Shown: positions 19,702-29,166, counted from the stretch's first letter. The stretch: 64,000 nucleotides of DNA from Candidatus Thermochlorobacteriaceae bacterium (GCA_029263855.1 JAJUFC010000002.1:280001-344000); one strand, 5' to 3'. Notes: a model not told the origin generated them from the sequence alone. Translations and numbers: made by a program.

Positions 19702-20202
19702 ATGGACACTGTGGAAACTGTGGAAATACAAGCACCTGTCGAGCAAACTATTTCGGACTACGAAAAAGAACGGGGGAAACCGATGCCAAGCCTCAATCAC
19801 GGAATTCTTCAAATGAATTTGGGCGCGCTGCTCAAACGATACCAGCAATTCACGATTGGCAGTGAAATTACGCTCGACCTTTCGCCGAAAGCAACGCCCG
19901 ACATTCTCATCTTCAACAAGCGCAAGCCTAATTGGCAACACGACGAGCGGCGCGTCAGCGAAATGCCGCTCACCGTGATTGAAATTCTTTCAGGCACACA
20001 AGGAATGGACAATTTCGAGGAAAAACTCCCGCGCTATTTCAATGCAGGCGTTAAATCGGTTTGGTTAGTTCAGCCGTTCATTGAGACCATCGCGATTTTC
20101 TTGCCCAATCAAAAGCCGAAAGTTTTTTCCAGCGGCGAACTCTTCGACGAAGCGACGGGGATTCGGCTTTCGCTTTCGGAGATTTTTCAAGAGGACCCAT
20201 GA
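19702..20202 (+). CDS. Uma2-family endonuclease (DUF820), first copy
   Basis: 166 residues of the Uma2 family, a PD-(D/E)XK nuclease fold. Visible core: PDILIFNK (aspartate) followed by PLTVIEILSG (acidic residue), then RYFNAGVKSVWLVQP. Biological role of the family is not established. The gene is preceded by a strong Shine-Dalgarno (GAGGAGGG, ~6 bases before the ATG), unlike the neighbouring nuo genes, which suggests a different origin. It separates nuoG from nuoA. Confidence 0.85.
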   Translation: MDTVETVEIQAPVEQTISDYEKERGKPMPSLNHGILQMNLGALLKRYQQFTIGSEITLDLSPKATPDILIFNKRKPNWQHDERRVSEMPLTVIEILSGTQGMDNFEEKLPRYFNAGVKSVWLVQPFIETIAIFLPNQKPKVFSSGELFDEATGIRLSLSEIFQEDP

Positions 20203-20225
20203 TGCGCACAGTTTGACGCTCACGG

Positions 20226-20256
20226 TTTGAGAAGCAGGTTGTTTCTCTTACCTTTG
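20226..20256 (+). promoter_or_regulatory. Bacteroidota-type promoter before nuoA
   Basis: TTTG (20226-20229), a spacer of exactly 19 bases, then TACCTTTG (20249-20256), a perfect TAnnTTTG -7 box. The predicted transcript would start about 25 bases before the nuoA ATG at 20289. This implies that nuoA onward can be transcribed separately from nuoG. Confidence 0.7.
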
Positions 20257-20288
20257 TCTTTCATAAGTTCAACTAACCGCGTAGCAGT

Positions 20289-20645
20289 ATGATAGAATCC
20301 TACCTTCCCATTTTCATTCAAATCGGCATTGCGATTTTACTCGGATTGTTGCTTTCAGGCTTGGGCATTTTTATTGGCGTCAAGCGGCGCACGAAACAAA
20401 AACTAACGAGTTATGAATCGGGTTTAGAGCCTGTGGGCGCGGCGAAGCATCGCGTTTCGGTCAAGTATTACCTTGTAGCGATGCTCTTTATCATCTTCGA
20501 TATCGAGGTGATTTTTATGTATCCGTGGGCGGTGAGTTTCCGCGAACTTGGCGTGTCGGGCTTGATTCCGATGCTCACGTTTGGATTGTTGCTTCTTGCA
20601 GGCTACTACTACATTCTGCGCAAGGGCGGCTTGGAGTGGGATTGA
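20289..20645 (+). CDS. nuoA: NADH-quinone oxidoreductase subunit A
   Basis: 118 residues with three membrane helices. The conserved loop KLTSYESGLEPVGAAKHRVSVKYY and the second helix with FDIEVIFMYPWA are diagnostic. Part of the membrane arm near the quinone site. The ATG is preceded by GCAG-T rather than a Shine-Dalgarno, a context shared with nuoD, nuoE and nuoF. Confidence 0.96.
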   Translation: MIESYLPIFIQIGIAILLGLLLSGLGIFIGVKRRTKQKLTSYESGLEPVGAAKHRVSVKYYLVAMLFIIFDIEVIFMYPWAVSFRELGVSGLIPMLTFGLLLLAGYYYILRKGGLEWD

Positions 20646-20652
20646 AGACGCG

Positions 20653-20895
20653 ATGCATTACCCTGATGAACGCTTTGGAAAGCGAATTGAGAAACAGTTA
20701 AAAAAAGATGGAATTGAAAGCGTCATTAAATCTTATAACAGCTTGAAACGATGTCTTGAAGAGCATAGAGCGAAACTCTCGAATGCGATTTTCAAAAGTT
20801 CTGTTGAACGAGAGATTCAAACTTTTGAGAGACAAATAAGAACGATTGAGGAGGAGTTTCTTTCCAAGAAACGATTAGACGATTTGTTAAAATGA
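20653..20895 (+). CDS. Uncharacterised small helical protein between nuoA and nuoB
   Basis: 80 residues, highly charged and predicted helical/coiled (RAKLSNAIFKSSVEREIQTFERQIRTIEEEF). No family recognised. It starts 7 bases after nuoA and overlaps the next small gene by 4 bases (ATGA), so the two are translationally coupled. Base composition is more AT-rich than the nuo genes, which points to an inserted pair. Confidence 0.6.
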   Translation: MHYPDERFGKRIEKQLKKDGIESVIKSYNSLKRCLEEHRAKLSNAIFKSSVEREIQTFERQIRTIEEEFLSKKRLDDLLK

Positions 20896-21161
20896 AGACG
20901 AGAGAAAAAATTTTAACCCACGACGAGATAGCATCGCTGGCTTCGAAATTAAAGATGGCTTTGAGCGATGATTTAGCGGCTGAATCCATTGCGTTTGCGA
21001 TTCTTGAAATCGCGGAAAGCGCGGAGAAAATATACGATGTTCTCTTGCCTGAACTTCTCGCCTCTCAAAGCCCCGATTCAATAAGAGAAAAACTTTGGGA
21101 CTTGCGAGAGGAGTTCAGACATATAGAGTATCACATTCAAGATGGGAAATTAACCGAATAA
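20892..21161 (+). CDS. Uncharacterised small helical protein, coupled to the previous gene
   Basis: 89 residues, acidic and helical (THDEIASLASKLKMALSDDLAAESIAFAILEIAESAEKIYDVLLPELL). No family recognised. It overlaps the upstream gene by ATGA and ends 27 bases before nuoB. A basic upstream partner plus an acidic downstream partner, coupled in this way, resembles a two-component small module such as toxin-antitoxin, but no known toxin motif is visible. Confidence 0.6.
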   Translation: MKTREKILTHDEIASLASKLKMALSDDLAAESIAFAILEIAESAEKIYDVLLPELLASQSPDSIREKLWDLREEFRHIEYHIQDGKLTE

Positions 21162-21188
21162 TCTACAACGCCTAAACTTCCTCGAACG

Positions 21189-21740
21189 ATGGCAAACAAC
21201 AATCCTTTTGGCGATGGGTTTATTACAACAACGCTCGATGCGCTCACCAATTGGGCGCGCGCCAATTCCCTTTGGCCTATGCCGATGGGGCTTTCGTGCT
21301 GTGCGATTGAAATGATGGCGATGGCAGGTCCGCGCTACGATGTCTCGCGCTTCGGCTCGGAAGTCTTTCGCTTCTCGCCGCGTCAATCTGATTTGATGAT
21401 TGTTGCGGGCACGGTTACCTATAAAATGGCGCACGCCGTAAAAAAAATTTGGGACCAAATGCCTGAACCGAAGTGGTGCATCGCGATGGGCGCGTGCAGT
21501 TCATCGGGCGGAATGTTTCGCTCGTATCCCGTCGTACAAGGCATTGACCAATTCATTCCCGTCGATGTCTATGTGCCGGGCTGTCCGCCACGACCCGACG
21601 CGGTGATTCACGCCTTGATGGAAATTCAAGAGAAGATTAAAGGTCAACGGCATTCGTTCCGCGACGCCTTGCTCTCGGAAGAAGCCTTGATGAAACTTGA
21701 AAAACAAACGCAACAAGAAACTCTTACTTTGCAGAAATGA
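21189..21740 (+). CDS. nuoB: NADH-quinone oxidoreductase subunit B
   Basis: 183 residues. Ligands of cluster N2 are present: the adjacent cysteines in [19 protein letters not shown] and [11 protein letters not shown]. It connects the peripheral arm to the quinone site. The stop overlaps the nuoC start by 4 bases (ATGA). Confidence 0.96.
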   Translation: MANNNPFGDGFITTTLDALTNWARANSLWPMPMGLSCCAIEMMAMAGPRYDVSRFGSEVFRFSPRQSDLMIVAGTVTYKMAHAVKKIWDQMPEPKWCIAMGACSSSGGMFRSYPVVQGIDQFIPVDVYVPGCPPRPDAVIHALMEIQEKIKGQRHSFRDALLSEEALMKLEKQTQQETLTLQK

Positions 21741-22270
21741 TGAACGATGTTGTTCAAGCCCTGCAAGCCAAGTTTGGCAGTGCAATTAGAGAAGTCATCG
21801 AGTTCAAAGGCGAAACCACATTGCTCGTTGAAACGAAGTCGATTGTCGAAATCTGTCGCGCCCTGAAAGACGAGCACGGCTTTAACTACTGTGCCGACAT
21901 CTGCGGCGCCGACCGATTCACGGAAGAAGAACGCTTCGAGGTGATTTACAACCTTACCAATCTCGACCAACATTGGCGCATTCGCTTGAAAGTGCGCGTC
22001 GATGAAGAAAATCCCGTCGTCTCAAGCGTTACGAGCGTTTGGAAAGCGGCAGATTGGCACGAGCGCGAAACCTATGATATGTATGGCGTGCGCTTTGAGG
22101 GACACCCCGACCTGCGCCGAATGTATATGCCCGAAGACTTCGAATACTATCCGCTCCGCAAAGATTTTCCGCTCATCGGCGTTCCGGGAAGCATTCCGCT
22201 TCCTGACCTCGACGAGCGAGCGCAAAACAAAAATGCGGCGATCCGATTCAACAGCGGCGAAAGAATCTGA
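21737..22270 (+). CDS. nuoC: NADH-quinone oxidoreductase subunit C
   Basis: 177 residues, the 30-kDa subunit. The family signature [20 protein letters not shown] is followed by [18 protein letters not shown]. It is separate from nuoD, not fused as in E. coli. Coupled to nuoB by an ATGA overlap. Confidence 0.95.
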   Translation: MMNDVVQALQAKFGSAIREVIEFKGETTLLVETKSIVEICRALKDEHGFNYCADICGADRFTEEERFEVIYNLTNLDQHWRIRLKVRVDEENPVVSSVTSVWKAADWHERETYDMYGVRFEGHPDLRRMYMPEDFEYYPLRKDFPLIGVPGSIPLPDLDERAQNKNAAIRFNSGERI

Positions 22271-22283
22271 ACGCGCTTCAACG

Positions 22284-22937
22284 ATGGCAACGGCGACGAA
22301 ATCATCTTCAACGCGAGCGCTCGCGAAACGAAAGAGCGCCGAATGGATTGAGCGTCAGCGCAAGTTTTACGAAACGATGCGCCAGAACGACTTTGACTTC
22401 ATCGAGTTTCTGAACGGCGACATCGTCGCGCGCGCATTGCCCGAAAACGCCGCGATTCCACAAGGCGCGGACATCATTCTCGATATGCCGACATCCATCA
22501 AGCATCAAGAAGTTCAGAGCGAACTTCTTTACGCGCTCGCCAAGTTCGTCAAAGAACATTCGCTTGGGAAAGTCTACGCCGCGCCGACGGACTTGCGGCT
22601 TGGGAAAAATATCGTTCAGCCCGACATCATTTTTCTTTCAAACGAGCATCTGCATCGCGTCAAAGAATTGGAAATCGCGGGCTACGCGGATTTGGTCGTG
22701 GAAATTCTTTCCAAAACCAGCGTCAAGCGAGACCGACAAACGAAGTTCAGGCTCTACCAAACCGCCAAGATTCCATCGTATTGGATTGTTTCTCCCGACG
22801 CAAAACAAATCGAACTCTATCGCCTCACGAAAGAAGGCTACGATATGACCGCCGTCTATTGCGTTGATGAAACCTTGCGATACGATTTCGGAAACGGCAA
22901 AATTTTCGAGTGCGCCCTCAACGCGCTATTTCAATAA
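22284..22937 (+). CDS. Uma2-family endonuclease (DUF820), second copy
   Basis: 217 residues from the ATG at 22284; the frame continues upstream over nuoC but that part is a shadow. A lysine/arginine-rich N-terminal extension precedes the Uma2 fold: SIKHQEVQSELLYAL, QPDIIFLSNEH, YADLVVEILSK and KFRLYQTAKIPSYWIVSPD, giving a PD-(D/E)XK-like site. It lies between nuoC and nuoD and is the second of three such genes in this operon. It differs clearly from the other two copies, so these are not recent duplicates. Confidence 0.85.
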   Translation: MATATKSSSTRALAKRKSAEWIERQRKFYETMRQNDFDFIEFLNGDIVARALPENAAIPQGADIILDMPTSIKHQEVQSELLYALAKFVKEHSLGKVYAAPTDLRLGKNIVQPDIIFLSNEHLHRVKELEIAGYADLVVEILSKTSVKRDRQTKFRLYQTAKIPSYWIVSPDAKQIELYRLTKEGYDMTAVYCVDETLRYDFGNGKIFECALNALFQ

Positions 22938-22967
22938 ACTTGTTTCAACTTAAACTTCCGACGCAGT

Positions 22968-24284
22968 ATGTCTTTACACGCCGAACCTGAATTTGCCGAT
23001 GGCATCGAGCAACTTGCCAAGCCCAAAAAAGACCGTGAGGCGCGTCTTGTCGAGCGTCAGCAAAAAATTTATCAAACGCTCGAAGACCGCGATACGACTT
23101 TCATTGATGACGACCCGCTCGAGTCGACGATGATTTTGAATATGGGTCCGCAACATCCCGCCACGCACGGCGTTTTGCGTGTCGCCCTTAAACTTGACGG
23201 CGAAACGGTGCTCAGTGCCTTGCCCGAACTCGGATACCTACATCGCGCAATGGAAAAACTTGCCGAGAACAAAACCTTCTACGAATGGATGCCTTACAGC
23301 GACCGCTTGGACTACATGTCGCCCTACTCGAACAACACGGCGCTTTGTTTGGCGGTCGAGAAACTCGCGGGCATTCAAGTTCCTGAACGCGCCGTCTATA
23401 TCCGCACGCTCGCTTGCGAAATCGCGCGCATTTCCTCGCACCTGCTTTGGCTCGGCACGATGGTGATGGACACGGGCGCGGTTTCAATGTTTCTTTGGAC
23501 GTTTCAAGAGCGCGAAAAAATCTACGACTTCTTCGACCAACTCACGGGCGCGCGCTTCACGATTTCGCATTGTCGCATCGGCGGCGTGGCGAGCGACATT
23601 TCCACCGAGACGGTTCAATTCGTCAAAGATTGGGTCAAGCAATTCCGCCCGAAAATCAAGGAGTGGCGCGGGCTTTTAGACCGCAACCGCATCTTCATCG
23701 AGCGAATGGAAGGCGTGGGCGTGATCTCAAAAGAAGACGCCATCGACATCGGGCTTACGGGTCCGAACCTGCGCGCCAGCGGCGTTCCCTACGACATTCG
23801 CAAAGCCGAACCCTACCTCGCCTACAAAGAATTGGACTTCGACGTGCCAACGGCGGAAAACGGCGACTGCTTCGCGCGCTACCTCGTGCGGATGGACGAG
23901 ATGGAACAGAGCGTCCGACTGATTGAACAATGCCTGCGCAAAATGCCCAAAGGCGATGTGCGCGTCGACAACGCCAAACAGGCTTACGCTTGGAAAGGCG
24001 AAATCTATCACTCAATGGAAGCCTTGATTCACGACTTTATGATGACGCACGAAGGCTTGCAACTCCCCAAAGGCGAAGTCTATCACGCCATTGAAGCCCC
24101 GAAAGGCGAACTCGGCTTCTACATTCAATCCGACGGAAGCGGCTTCCCTTGGCGCATGAAAATCCGCAGTCCTTCGTTCTGCAACCTGCAAGCCCTGCCG
24201 CATTTGGTCGAAGGCGGCTTGATTGCCGACGTCGTCGTCAACATCGGCTCGCTTGACCCCGTGATGGGCGAAGCCGATAAATAA
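22968..24284 (+). CDS. nuoD: NADH-quinone oxidoreductase subunit D
   Basis: 438 residues, the 49-kDa subunit that forms the quinone-reduction site with NuoB. Family motifs: NMGPQHPATHGVLR, ELGYLHRAMEKLAEN, SPYSNNTALCLAVEKL and the C-terminal IGSLDPVMGEADK. An N-terminal extension of about 50 charged residues precedes the conserved part. Start context GCAG-T-ATG, no Shine-Dalgarno. Confidence 0.96.
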   Translation: MSLHAEPEFADGIEQLAKPKKDREARLVERQQKIYQTLEDRDTTFIDDDPLESTMILNMGPQHPATHGVLRVALKLDGETVLSALPELGYLHRAMEKLAENKTFYEWMPYSDRLDYMSPYSNNTALCLAVEKLAGIQVPERAVYIRTLACEIARISSHLLWLGTMVMDTGAVSMFLWTFQEREKIYDFFDQLTGARFTISHCRIGGVASDISTETVQFVKDWVKQFRPKIKEWRGLLDRNRIFIERMEGVGVISKEDAIDIGLTGPNLRASGVPYDIRKAEPYLAYKELDFDVPTAENGDCFARYLVRMDEMEQSVRLIEQCLRKMPKGDVRVDNAKQAYAWKGEIYHSMEALIHDFMMTHEGLQLPKGEVYHAIEAPKGELGFYIQSDGSGFPWRMKIRSPSFCNLQALPHLVEGGLIADVVVNIGSLDPVMGEADK

Positions 24285-24288
24285 ACGC

Positions 24289-24307
24289 GGGCGGAACAAA
24301 TCCGCCC
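24289..24307. other. GC-rich hairpin after nuoD
   Basis: GGGCGGA (24289-24295) and TCCGCCC (24301-24307) form a 7-bp stem with a 5-base loop, 4 bases after the nuoD stop. No T-run follows directly, so it is more likely a processing or stabilising hairpin, or a weak terminator, than a full intrinsic terminator. Confidence 0.5.
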
Positions 24308-24360
24308 TCCCTCCTCCTGAAACTTTTTGCCCTGCATTTGCTTTGCTTCGCTTAAGATTG

Positions 24361-26934
24361 ATGAGAGAAGCGCGAGTTAGAATGAGTAAAACCTCTATTA
24401 TCAAGGCACAAAAAATGTTCGACCATCACCTCAAAACGCTCATACCCGACGACGCGCTCCGCGCCAAAGTCCTCGCGCTCTTTGAATCCGAACTGGCGCA
24501 AAAAGAAGCCAAGCAGAAAGAGCTTGAAGAAACGCTCCATCGCACGATAGAAACCCTGCGCGGCGAGACACGCGAAAAGTTGCGCCTCGAAGAAGAGTTC
24601 CGAAAAAACGCCGACGAAAAATTCCGCGTCGCCGCTGAACTTGCGGGCGACTACATCTACGATGCCACCACTGACGATGGCAACATCCGCGCGCTCTACG
24701 CCTCGCCTGCATTCACCACCCTCACAGGATACACGATAGACGACATCAATCGTGGCAATGGTTGGATAGACTTTGTTCACCCCGATGACCAACCCCACAT
24801 TCAAGCTGTGATGGAAAGCATTTCAATCGGCAGACCTATCGTCATCGAATACCGTATTCGCCGCAAAGACGGCGGCACGATTTGGCTTCGCGATTTCAGC
24901 CAACCGATTTTGGACGAACAAGGTCGCTACGTCAAATCCATCGGCATTTCATGCAACATCACCGCCGAAAAAGAAGCCGAACTTACCCTGCAACGCGAGC
25001 GGCAACTTTTGGATACGCTTCTCAATACCGTGCCCGTCGGCATTTGCCTTTCAGACGAAGATGGCACGTTTCTGCGCGTCAATCGCGCGCTGACGGAGAT
25101 TCTGGGCTATGACGCTTTTGAATTGCTCGGGCAGAATTTTGCTTCTATCGTTGCGCAAGACTATCGCGAACTTGCCAAAGAAGCGCATCGGACATTTATG
25201 CAAGGCGATTCGCTTATCACGTCAGGCGAAACGATGGTTCAGCGCAAAGATGGCGAAATGCGTTGGGTGAATTTCACGGCGCGCAAGTTCCAACGCGAAG
25301 ATGGCAAGTGGTATCGCGTGTCAGCGGCGCAAGACATTACAAAGAAGCGCCAGCAAGAAGAAGAAATCGCGCGCCTGCTGGAACTTTTGGCGCGCACCGA
25401 ATCGCTCGCCCACATCGGCAGTTGGGAGTTTGATTTTGAAACTTACCGCTTTACGAAATGGTCGGACGAGCTCTTCCGCATCTACGAGCGTCCGTTGGAA
25501 TTGGGCGTGCCAACAGGCGAGGAGTATCGCACGCGATACATTTCTCCTGAAACGGATGAGCGACTTCAATCTTGGGTGAATGAACTCATTCGTTCAGGCG
25601 GCGAGGGCGAGATTGAACTTCCCATCACGACGCACAGGGGGAATCATAAGTTCGTTCGCTTGCGCGAAGTCATCATCTTTCACGATGGCAAGCCTGCGCG
25701 CGCGCAAGGAATGGTTCAGGACATCACGCGAGAGAAGTTGCTCGAGCAGCAAAAAGAAAACCTTATGGAGCAGCTGATTCAAGCGCAAAAGATGGAGGCG
25801 ATTGGGACGCTCACGGGCGGCATCGCGCACGAGTTCAACAACATTTTGTCGGGAATGCTCGGCAACGTGAAACTGTTGGAGCAAAAACTTGGAAACGAGC
25901 CGAAAGCGAAAAAATACATTGAGCGACTTCTTGCGCTCAATCAGCGCGCGGCGACCATCGTGGCGCAGATGATGGGCTTTGCGCGCAAGGGCAAGTATGA
26001 ACTCAAACCTGTTTCGCTCAAAATTTGCGTTGATACCGTGATGCAAATTCTGTTGCCCGCGACGGATAGACGGATTCGTTTCCACTTGGACACGGCAACA
26101 AACATTCCCGCGATTCAAGGCGACCCTGTCCAAATGGAGCAGGTGATTTTGAACCTTGCCAAAAATGCCGTCGATGCCATTGAGCCGCTCTTGGGCAACG
26201 AGCGCGAGCAGGGACATATCACGTTTCGCTTGTCGTTTGAGCCGATTGCCGAGCGATTTCGCAACCGAAATCCCAACCTCGACAATGCCCCAAAGGTGAT
26301 GCTGGAAGTGCGCGACAATGGAATGGGGATTCCTAAAGAGATTCAGTCCAGAATTTTTGAGCCGTTTTTCACGACGAAGCCTGTAGGCAAGGGCACGGGC
26401 TTGGGTTTGCCGATGGTTCACGGCATTGTGGAAAATCATAATGGGTATTTGTTCATTGAAAGCGAGGCAGGCAAAGGGACGTCGTTTTGTCTCTACTTCC
26501 CTGCGATGCACGTCGCTTCTGAATCGTCAACGCCCGACGCAAGCGTCCGCGCGATGCCGCTTGCAGGCGCGCATATTTTGGTGATTGACGATGAACTTGC
26601 GGTGCGCGAAATGTTGGCGGAGTATTTGAGCGACTTGGGCGCGACGGTTGAAGTCGCTGAAAACGGTTGGACAGGCATTGAAAAGTTTCGCGCGATGCCG
26701 AAAGACAATTTGGTCGTGATTTTGGATTTGAATATGCCTGATATGCGCGGCGAGCAAGTTTTACAACTCTTGCGCGACATCTGTCCGAATGCGACCATTT
26801 TCATCGGCACGGGCTATTTAGAAAACGCTCAAACCTCTCGTTTAACTCAACTCGGCGCGACGCAGGTTTTGACGAAGCCGTATTCGCTTGATGAGATTAC
26901 CGCAATGCTCGCGGCGCGCTTATCGCAGGTCTGA
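24361..26934 (+). CDS. Hybrid PAS-domain histidine kinase with C-terminal receiver
   Basis: 857 residues, no membrane helix. An N-terminal coiled segment is followed by three PAS domains (about residues 75-210, 220-340, 345-470; for example GYTIDDINRGNGWIDFVHPDD and the PAS-associated WLRDFSQPILDEQGRYV). The kinase core has the H-box GTLTGGIAHEFNNILSG and the N-box LNLAKNAVDAIEP, with the ATP lid GTGLGLPMVHGIVENHNG. The C-terminal receiver has VIDDE, acceptor VILDLNMPDM and TKPY. ATG 24361 or 24382 are both possible starts. It sits between nuoD and nuoE, so it could sense redox or energy state (inference). Confidence 0.9.
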   Translation: MREARVRMSKTSIIKAQKMFDHHLKTLIPDDALRAKVLALFESELAQKEAKQKELEETLHRTIETLRGETREKLRLEEEFRKNADEKFRVAAELAGDYIYDATTDDGNIRALYASPAFTTLTGYTIDDINRGNGWIDFVHPDDQPHIQAVMESISIGRPIVIEYRIRRKDGGTIWLRDFSQPILDEQGRYVKSIGISCNITAEKEAELTLQRERQLLDTLLNTVPVGICLSDEDGTFLRVNRALTEILGYDAFELLGQNFASIVAQDYRELAKEAHRTFMQGDSLITSGETMVQRKDGEMRWVNFTARKFQREDGKWYRVSAAQDITKKRQQEEEIARLLELLARTESLAHIGSWEFDFETYRFTKWSDELFRIYERPLELGVPTGEEYRTRYISPETDERLQSWVNELIRSGGEGEIELPITTHRGNHKFVRLREVIIFHDGKPARAQGMVQDITREKLLEQQKENLMEQLIQAQKMEAIGTLTGGIAHEFNNILSGMLGNVKLLEQKLGNEPKAKKYIERLLALNQRAATIVAQMMGFARKGKYELKPVSLKICVDTVMQILLPATDRRIRFHLDTATNIPAIQGDPVQMEQVILNLAKNAVDAIEPLLGNEREQGHITFRLSFEPIAERFRNRNPNLDNAPKVMLEVRDNGMGIPKEIQSRIFEPFFTTKPVGKGTGLGLPMVHGIVENHNGYLFIESEAGKGTSFCLYFPAMHVASESSTPDASVRAMPLAGAHILVIDDELAVREMLAEYLSDLGATVEVAENGWTGIEKFRAMPKDNLVVILDLNMPDMRGEQVLQLLRDICPNATIFIGTGYLENAQTSRLTQLGATQVLTKPYSLDEITAMLAARLSQV

Positions 26935-26995
26935 CCATTCTTCAAAGCATCTTTGCTATATTGCCGATGGTTGTTCAATCCTATCTCTTCGCAGT

Positions 26996-27610
26996 ATGTC
27001 AGTTACAAACGGGAACGGTCATCACAACGGCAAACAGCAACGCTTTGCCGAAGGCTCTCACGGCGATAGTTTAGAGCCTTCGACGGGCGTTCAAGCCTTT
27101 CACGCGCTTCACGCCGAAGACCCTTCAAAAATTTTTTTCACCGAAGCAGACAAGCAGAAAATCGCCGAGTTCGTCTCGCGCTATCCTGCCAAAGAATCCG
27201 CCGTGATGCGCGCCTTGTGGTATGCGCAAGAAAAGTTCGGTTGGCTATCGATTGAAGCGATGAACCTCGTCGCTGATACGATTCCAATGCCGCGCGCCGA
27301 CGTGCAAGGCGTGGCGAGTTTCTACACGATGTATTGGAAAAAGCCAATGGGCAAAACGCACCTTGCGATTTGCACGAACATCTCTTGCATGCTTTGCGGC
27401 GGCTACGACCTCTACAATTACATCAAGAAAACTTACCACATCGGCAACGGCGACGTTACGCCTGATGGGCTTCTCTCGCTTGAAGAAGCCGAGTGCTTGG
27501 GCAGTTGCGGCACCGCGCCCGCGATGCAAGTCAATAACTACGAGTATGTCGAGAATCTCACGCTCGATAAACTCAAAGCCTTTTTGAAAGAACGAGGATT
27601 AGAACGATGA
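26996..27610 (+). CDS. nuoE: NADH-quinone oxidoreductase subunit E
   Basis: 204 residues from ATG 26996 (MSVTNGNGHHNG); the longer open frame overlaps the kinase gene and is not used. Thioredoxin-like 24-kDa subunit with the 2Fe-2S ligands CTNISC and CLGSC. Works with NuoF in NADH oxidation. Start context GCAG-T-ATG; the stop overlaps the following Uma2 gene by 4 bases. Confidence 0.95.
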   Translation: MSVTNGNGHHNGKQQRFAEGSHGDSLEPSTGVQAFHALHAEDPSKIFFTEADKQKIAEFVSRYPAKESAVMRALWYAQEKFGWLSIEAMNLVADTIPMPRADVQGVASFYTMYWKKPMGKTHLAICTNISCMLCGGYDLYNYIKKTYHIGNGDVTPDGLLSLEEAECLGSCGTAPAMQVNNYEYVENLTLDKLKAFLKERGLER

Positions 27611-28176
27611 TCGCTGAAAAAACGCGCCTCACTGAAGCCGAATACCTCGCCCTTGAACGACAATCGCAAGAGCGACACGAATACCTCGATGGCGAACTGC
27701 GCTTGATGGCGGGCGCGTCGCGCAAGCACAACATCATTGCGGGAAACATCTTTTCATCGCTTCACCAACGCCTGCGCGGCAAGCCGTGCAAACCGTTTAT
27801 GAACGATATGCGCGTTTGGATCGACTCCGCCAAGCGTTACTACTATCCCGACATCTCCATCATCTGCGGCAAAGAACCGTTCACCGAAGAAGACCTCGCC
27901 AACGACGCGAGCGTCATCGTGGAGGTGCTTTCAAGTTCAACCGAATCGATTGATAGGGGCGAAAAATTCATCGCGTATCGCCGATTGCCGTCGTTTCAAG
28001 ATTACATTCTCGTCTCGCAGAACGAAATGATGGTCGAGCATTTCCGCAAACTCTCCGAGACCGAATGGCGATGGCAGTTGTTGAACGCGCCCGACCAATG
28101 CGTTTCGCTTGAACGCTTCGCGATTGAAATTCCGCTCAACGAGATTTACGCCGACATTGAACTCAACTCAACCTAA
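27607..28176 (+). CDS. Uma2-family endonuclease (DUF820), third copy
   Basis: 189 residues. Family features: LTEAEYLALERQSQERHEYLDGEL, the fold segment SRKHNIIAGNIFSSLHQRL, then YPDISIICGK with aspartate and SVIVEVLSSSTESIDRGEKFIAYRRLPSFQDYILVSQ, giving the D...E-x-L pattern. Translationally coupled to nuoE (ATGA overlap). It is the form most typical of the family; the first and second copies in this operon are more divergent. Confidence 0.88.
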   Translation: MIAEKTRLTEAEYLALERQSQERHEYLDGELRLMAGASRKHNIIAGNIFSSLHQRLRGKPCKPFMNDMRVWIDSAKRYYYPDISIICGKEPFTEEDLANDASVIVEVLSSSTESIDRGEKFIAYRRLPSFQDYILVSQNEMMVEHFRKLSETEWRWQLLNAPDQCVSLERFAIEIPLNEIYADIELNST

Positions 28177-28179
28177 CCT

Positions 28180-29166
28180 ATGCGCATCGCTTCGCTTTTA
28201 GCCAGCGGCACGGAAATCGTTTCAAGGCTCGGTTTTGAATCTCGACTCGCAGGCATTTCGCACGAATGTGATTACCCGCCGTCTATCCGCCATCTGCCTG
28301 TCTTGACCCGTAGCCGCATCAATTATCATTCGCGCTCCGACTTGATTCATCTTGAAGTTCAAGAGCGATTGCGCTTGGCGTTGAGCCTTTATGAAGTCAA
28401 TAATCCGCTCGTGGCGGAACTTCAACCCGATGTGATTATCACCCAAGAGCAGTGCGACGTGTGCGCCGTTACGTTTAACGACGTCAAAGAAGCCGTTTGC
28501 ACTTTGTTGCAGAAAGACGTGCGACTCGTCTCGCTCAATCCGACGTCGCTATCAGAAATTTTTGAAGACGTGCGTCGCGTCGCGCGCGCGATTGACGCGA
28601 ATCCCGAACCCTTGATTGACTCGATGAACGCCGCCATCGCCGACGTCAAGTCAAAGACGAGCGCGATTGCGCGAAAGCCTCGCGTCGCGATTGTCGAATG
28701 GATTGACCCGATTTTCGTCGGCGCGAATTGGATGCCCGAACTCATCGCGATTGCGGGCGGCGAAAGCGTTTTCGGAAAGCCGGGCGAAAAATCTTTCGTC
28801 ATTGAACCCGCCACGCTCGCCGAAACCAACCCTGACGTGATTATCGTCGCTCCGTGCGGATTCAAACTTCCTCAAACGAGAAAAGATTTGCATCTTCTCG
28901 TCTCAAAATCGGAGTGGCAGAGTTTAGACGCCGTCCGAAATCAGCGCGTCTTTCTTGCCGACGGGAACGCATATTTCAACCGTTCCTCGCCGCGCCTTCT
29001 GACCGAGTGCTTGCCGATGCTTGCGGGATTGATTCATCGCGGGTCGGGCTTGTTCGAGGCGGAACTTGCGCGCGTCAACGCCGAAGGACTGTGGGAACTT
29101 TACGACAACTCAATTTATGAACGCTATGCCGCCAATTTTGAACTTTCTCAAAAACGAACTGCTTGA
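28180..29166 (+). CDS. BtuF/TroA-like periplasmic-type binding protein, cobalamin group
   Basis: 328 residues. Two-lobe fold with the family signature MRIASLLASGTEIVSRLGFESRLAGISHECDYP at the N-terminus and QPDVIITQEQCDVCAVTF. No signal peptide is visible, so it may act in the cytosol, as do the close homologues labelled cobalamin-binding protein. No transporter permease adjoins. It follows Uma2 by 3 bases and overlaps the SPFH gene start by about 50 bases. Confidence 0.82.
   Translation: MRIASLLASGTEIVSRLGFESRLAGISHECDYPPSIRHLPVLTRSRINYHSRSDLIHLEVQERLRLALSLYEVNNPLVAELQPDVIITQEQCDVCAVTFNDVKEAVCTLLQKDVRLVSLNPTSLSEIFEDVRRVARAIDANPEPLIDSMNAAIADVKSKTSAIARKPRVAIVEWIDPIFVGANWMPELIAIAGGESVFGKPGEKSFVIEPATLAETNPDVIIVAPCGFKLPQTRKDLHLLVSKSEWQSLDAVRNQRVFLADGNAYFNRSSPRLLTECLPMLAGLIHRGSGLFEAELARVNAEGLWELYDNSIYERYAANFELSQKRTA

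Noticed and set aside
24289-24307. Hairpin after nuoD as an operon-ending terminator
   Set aside because: No T-run follows and nuoE lies further along the same strand, so a full stop here is unlikely.
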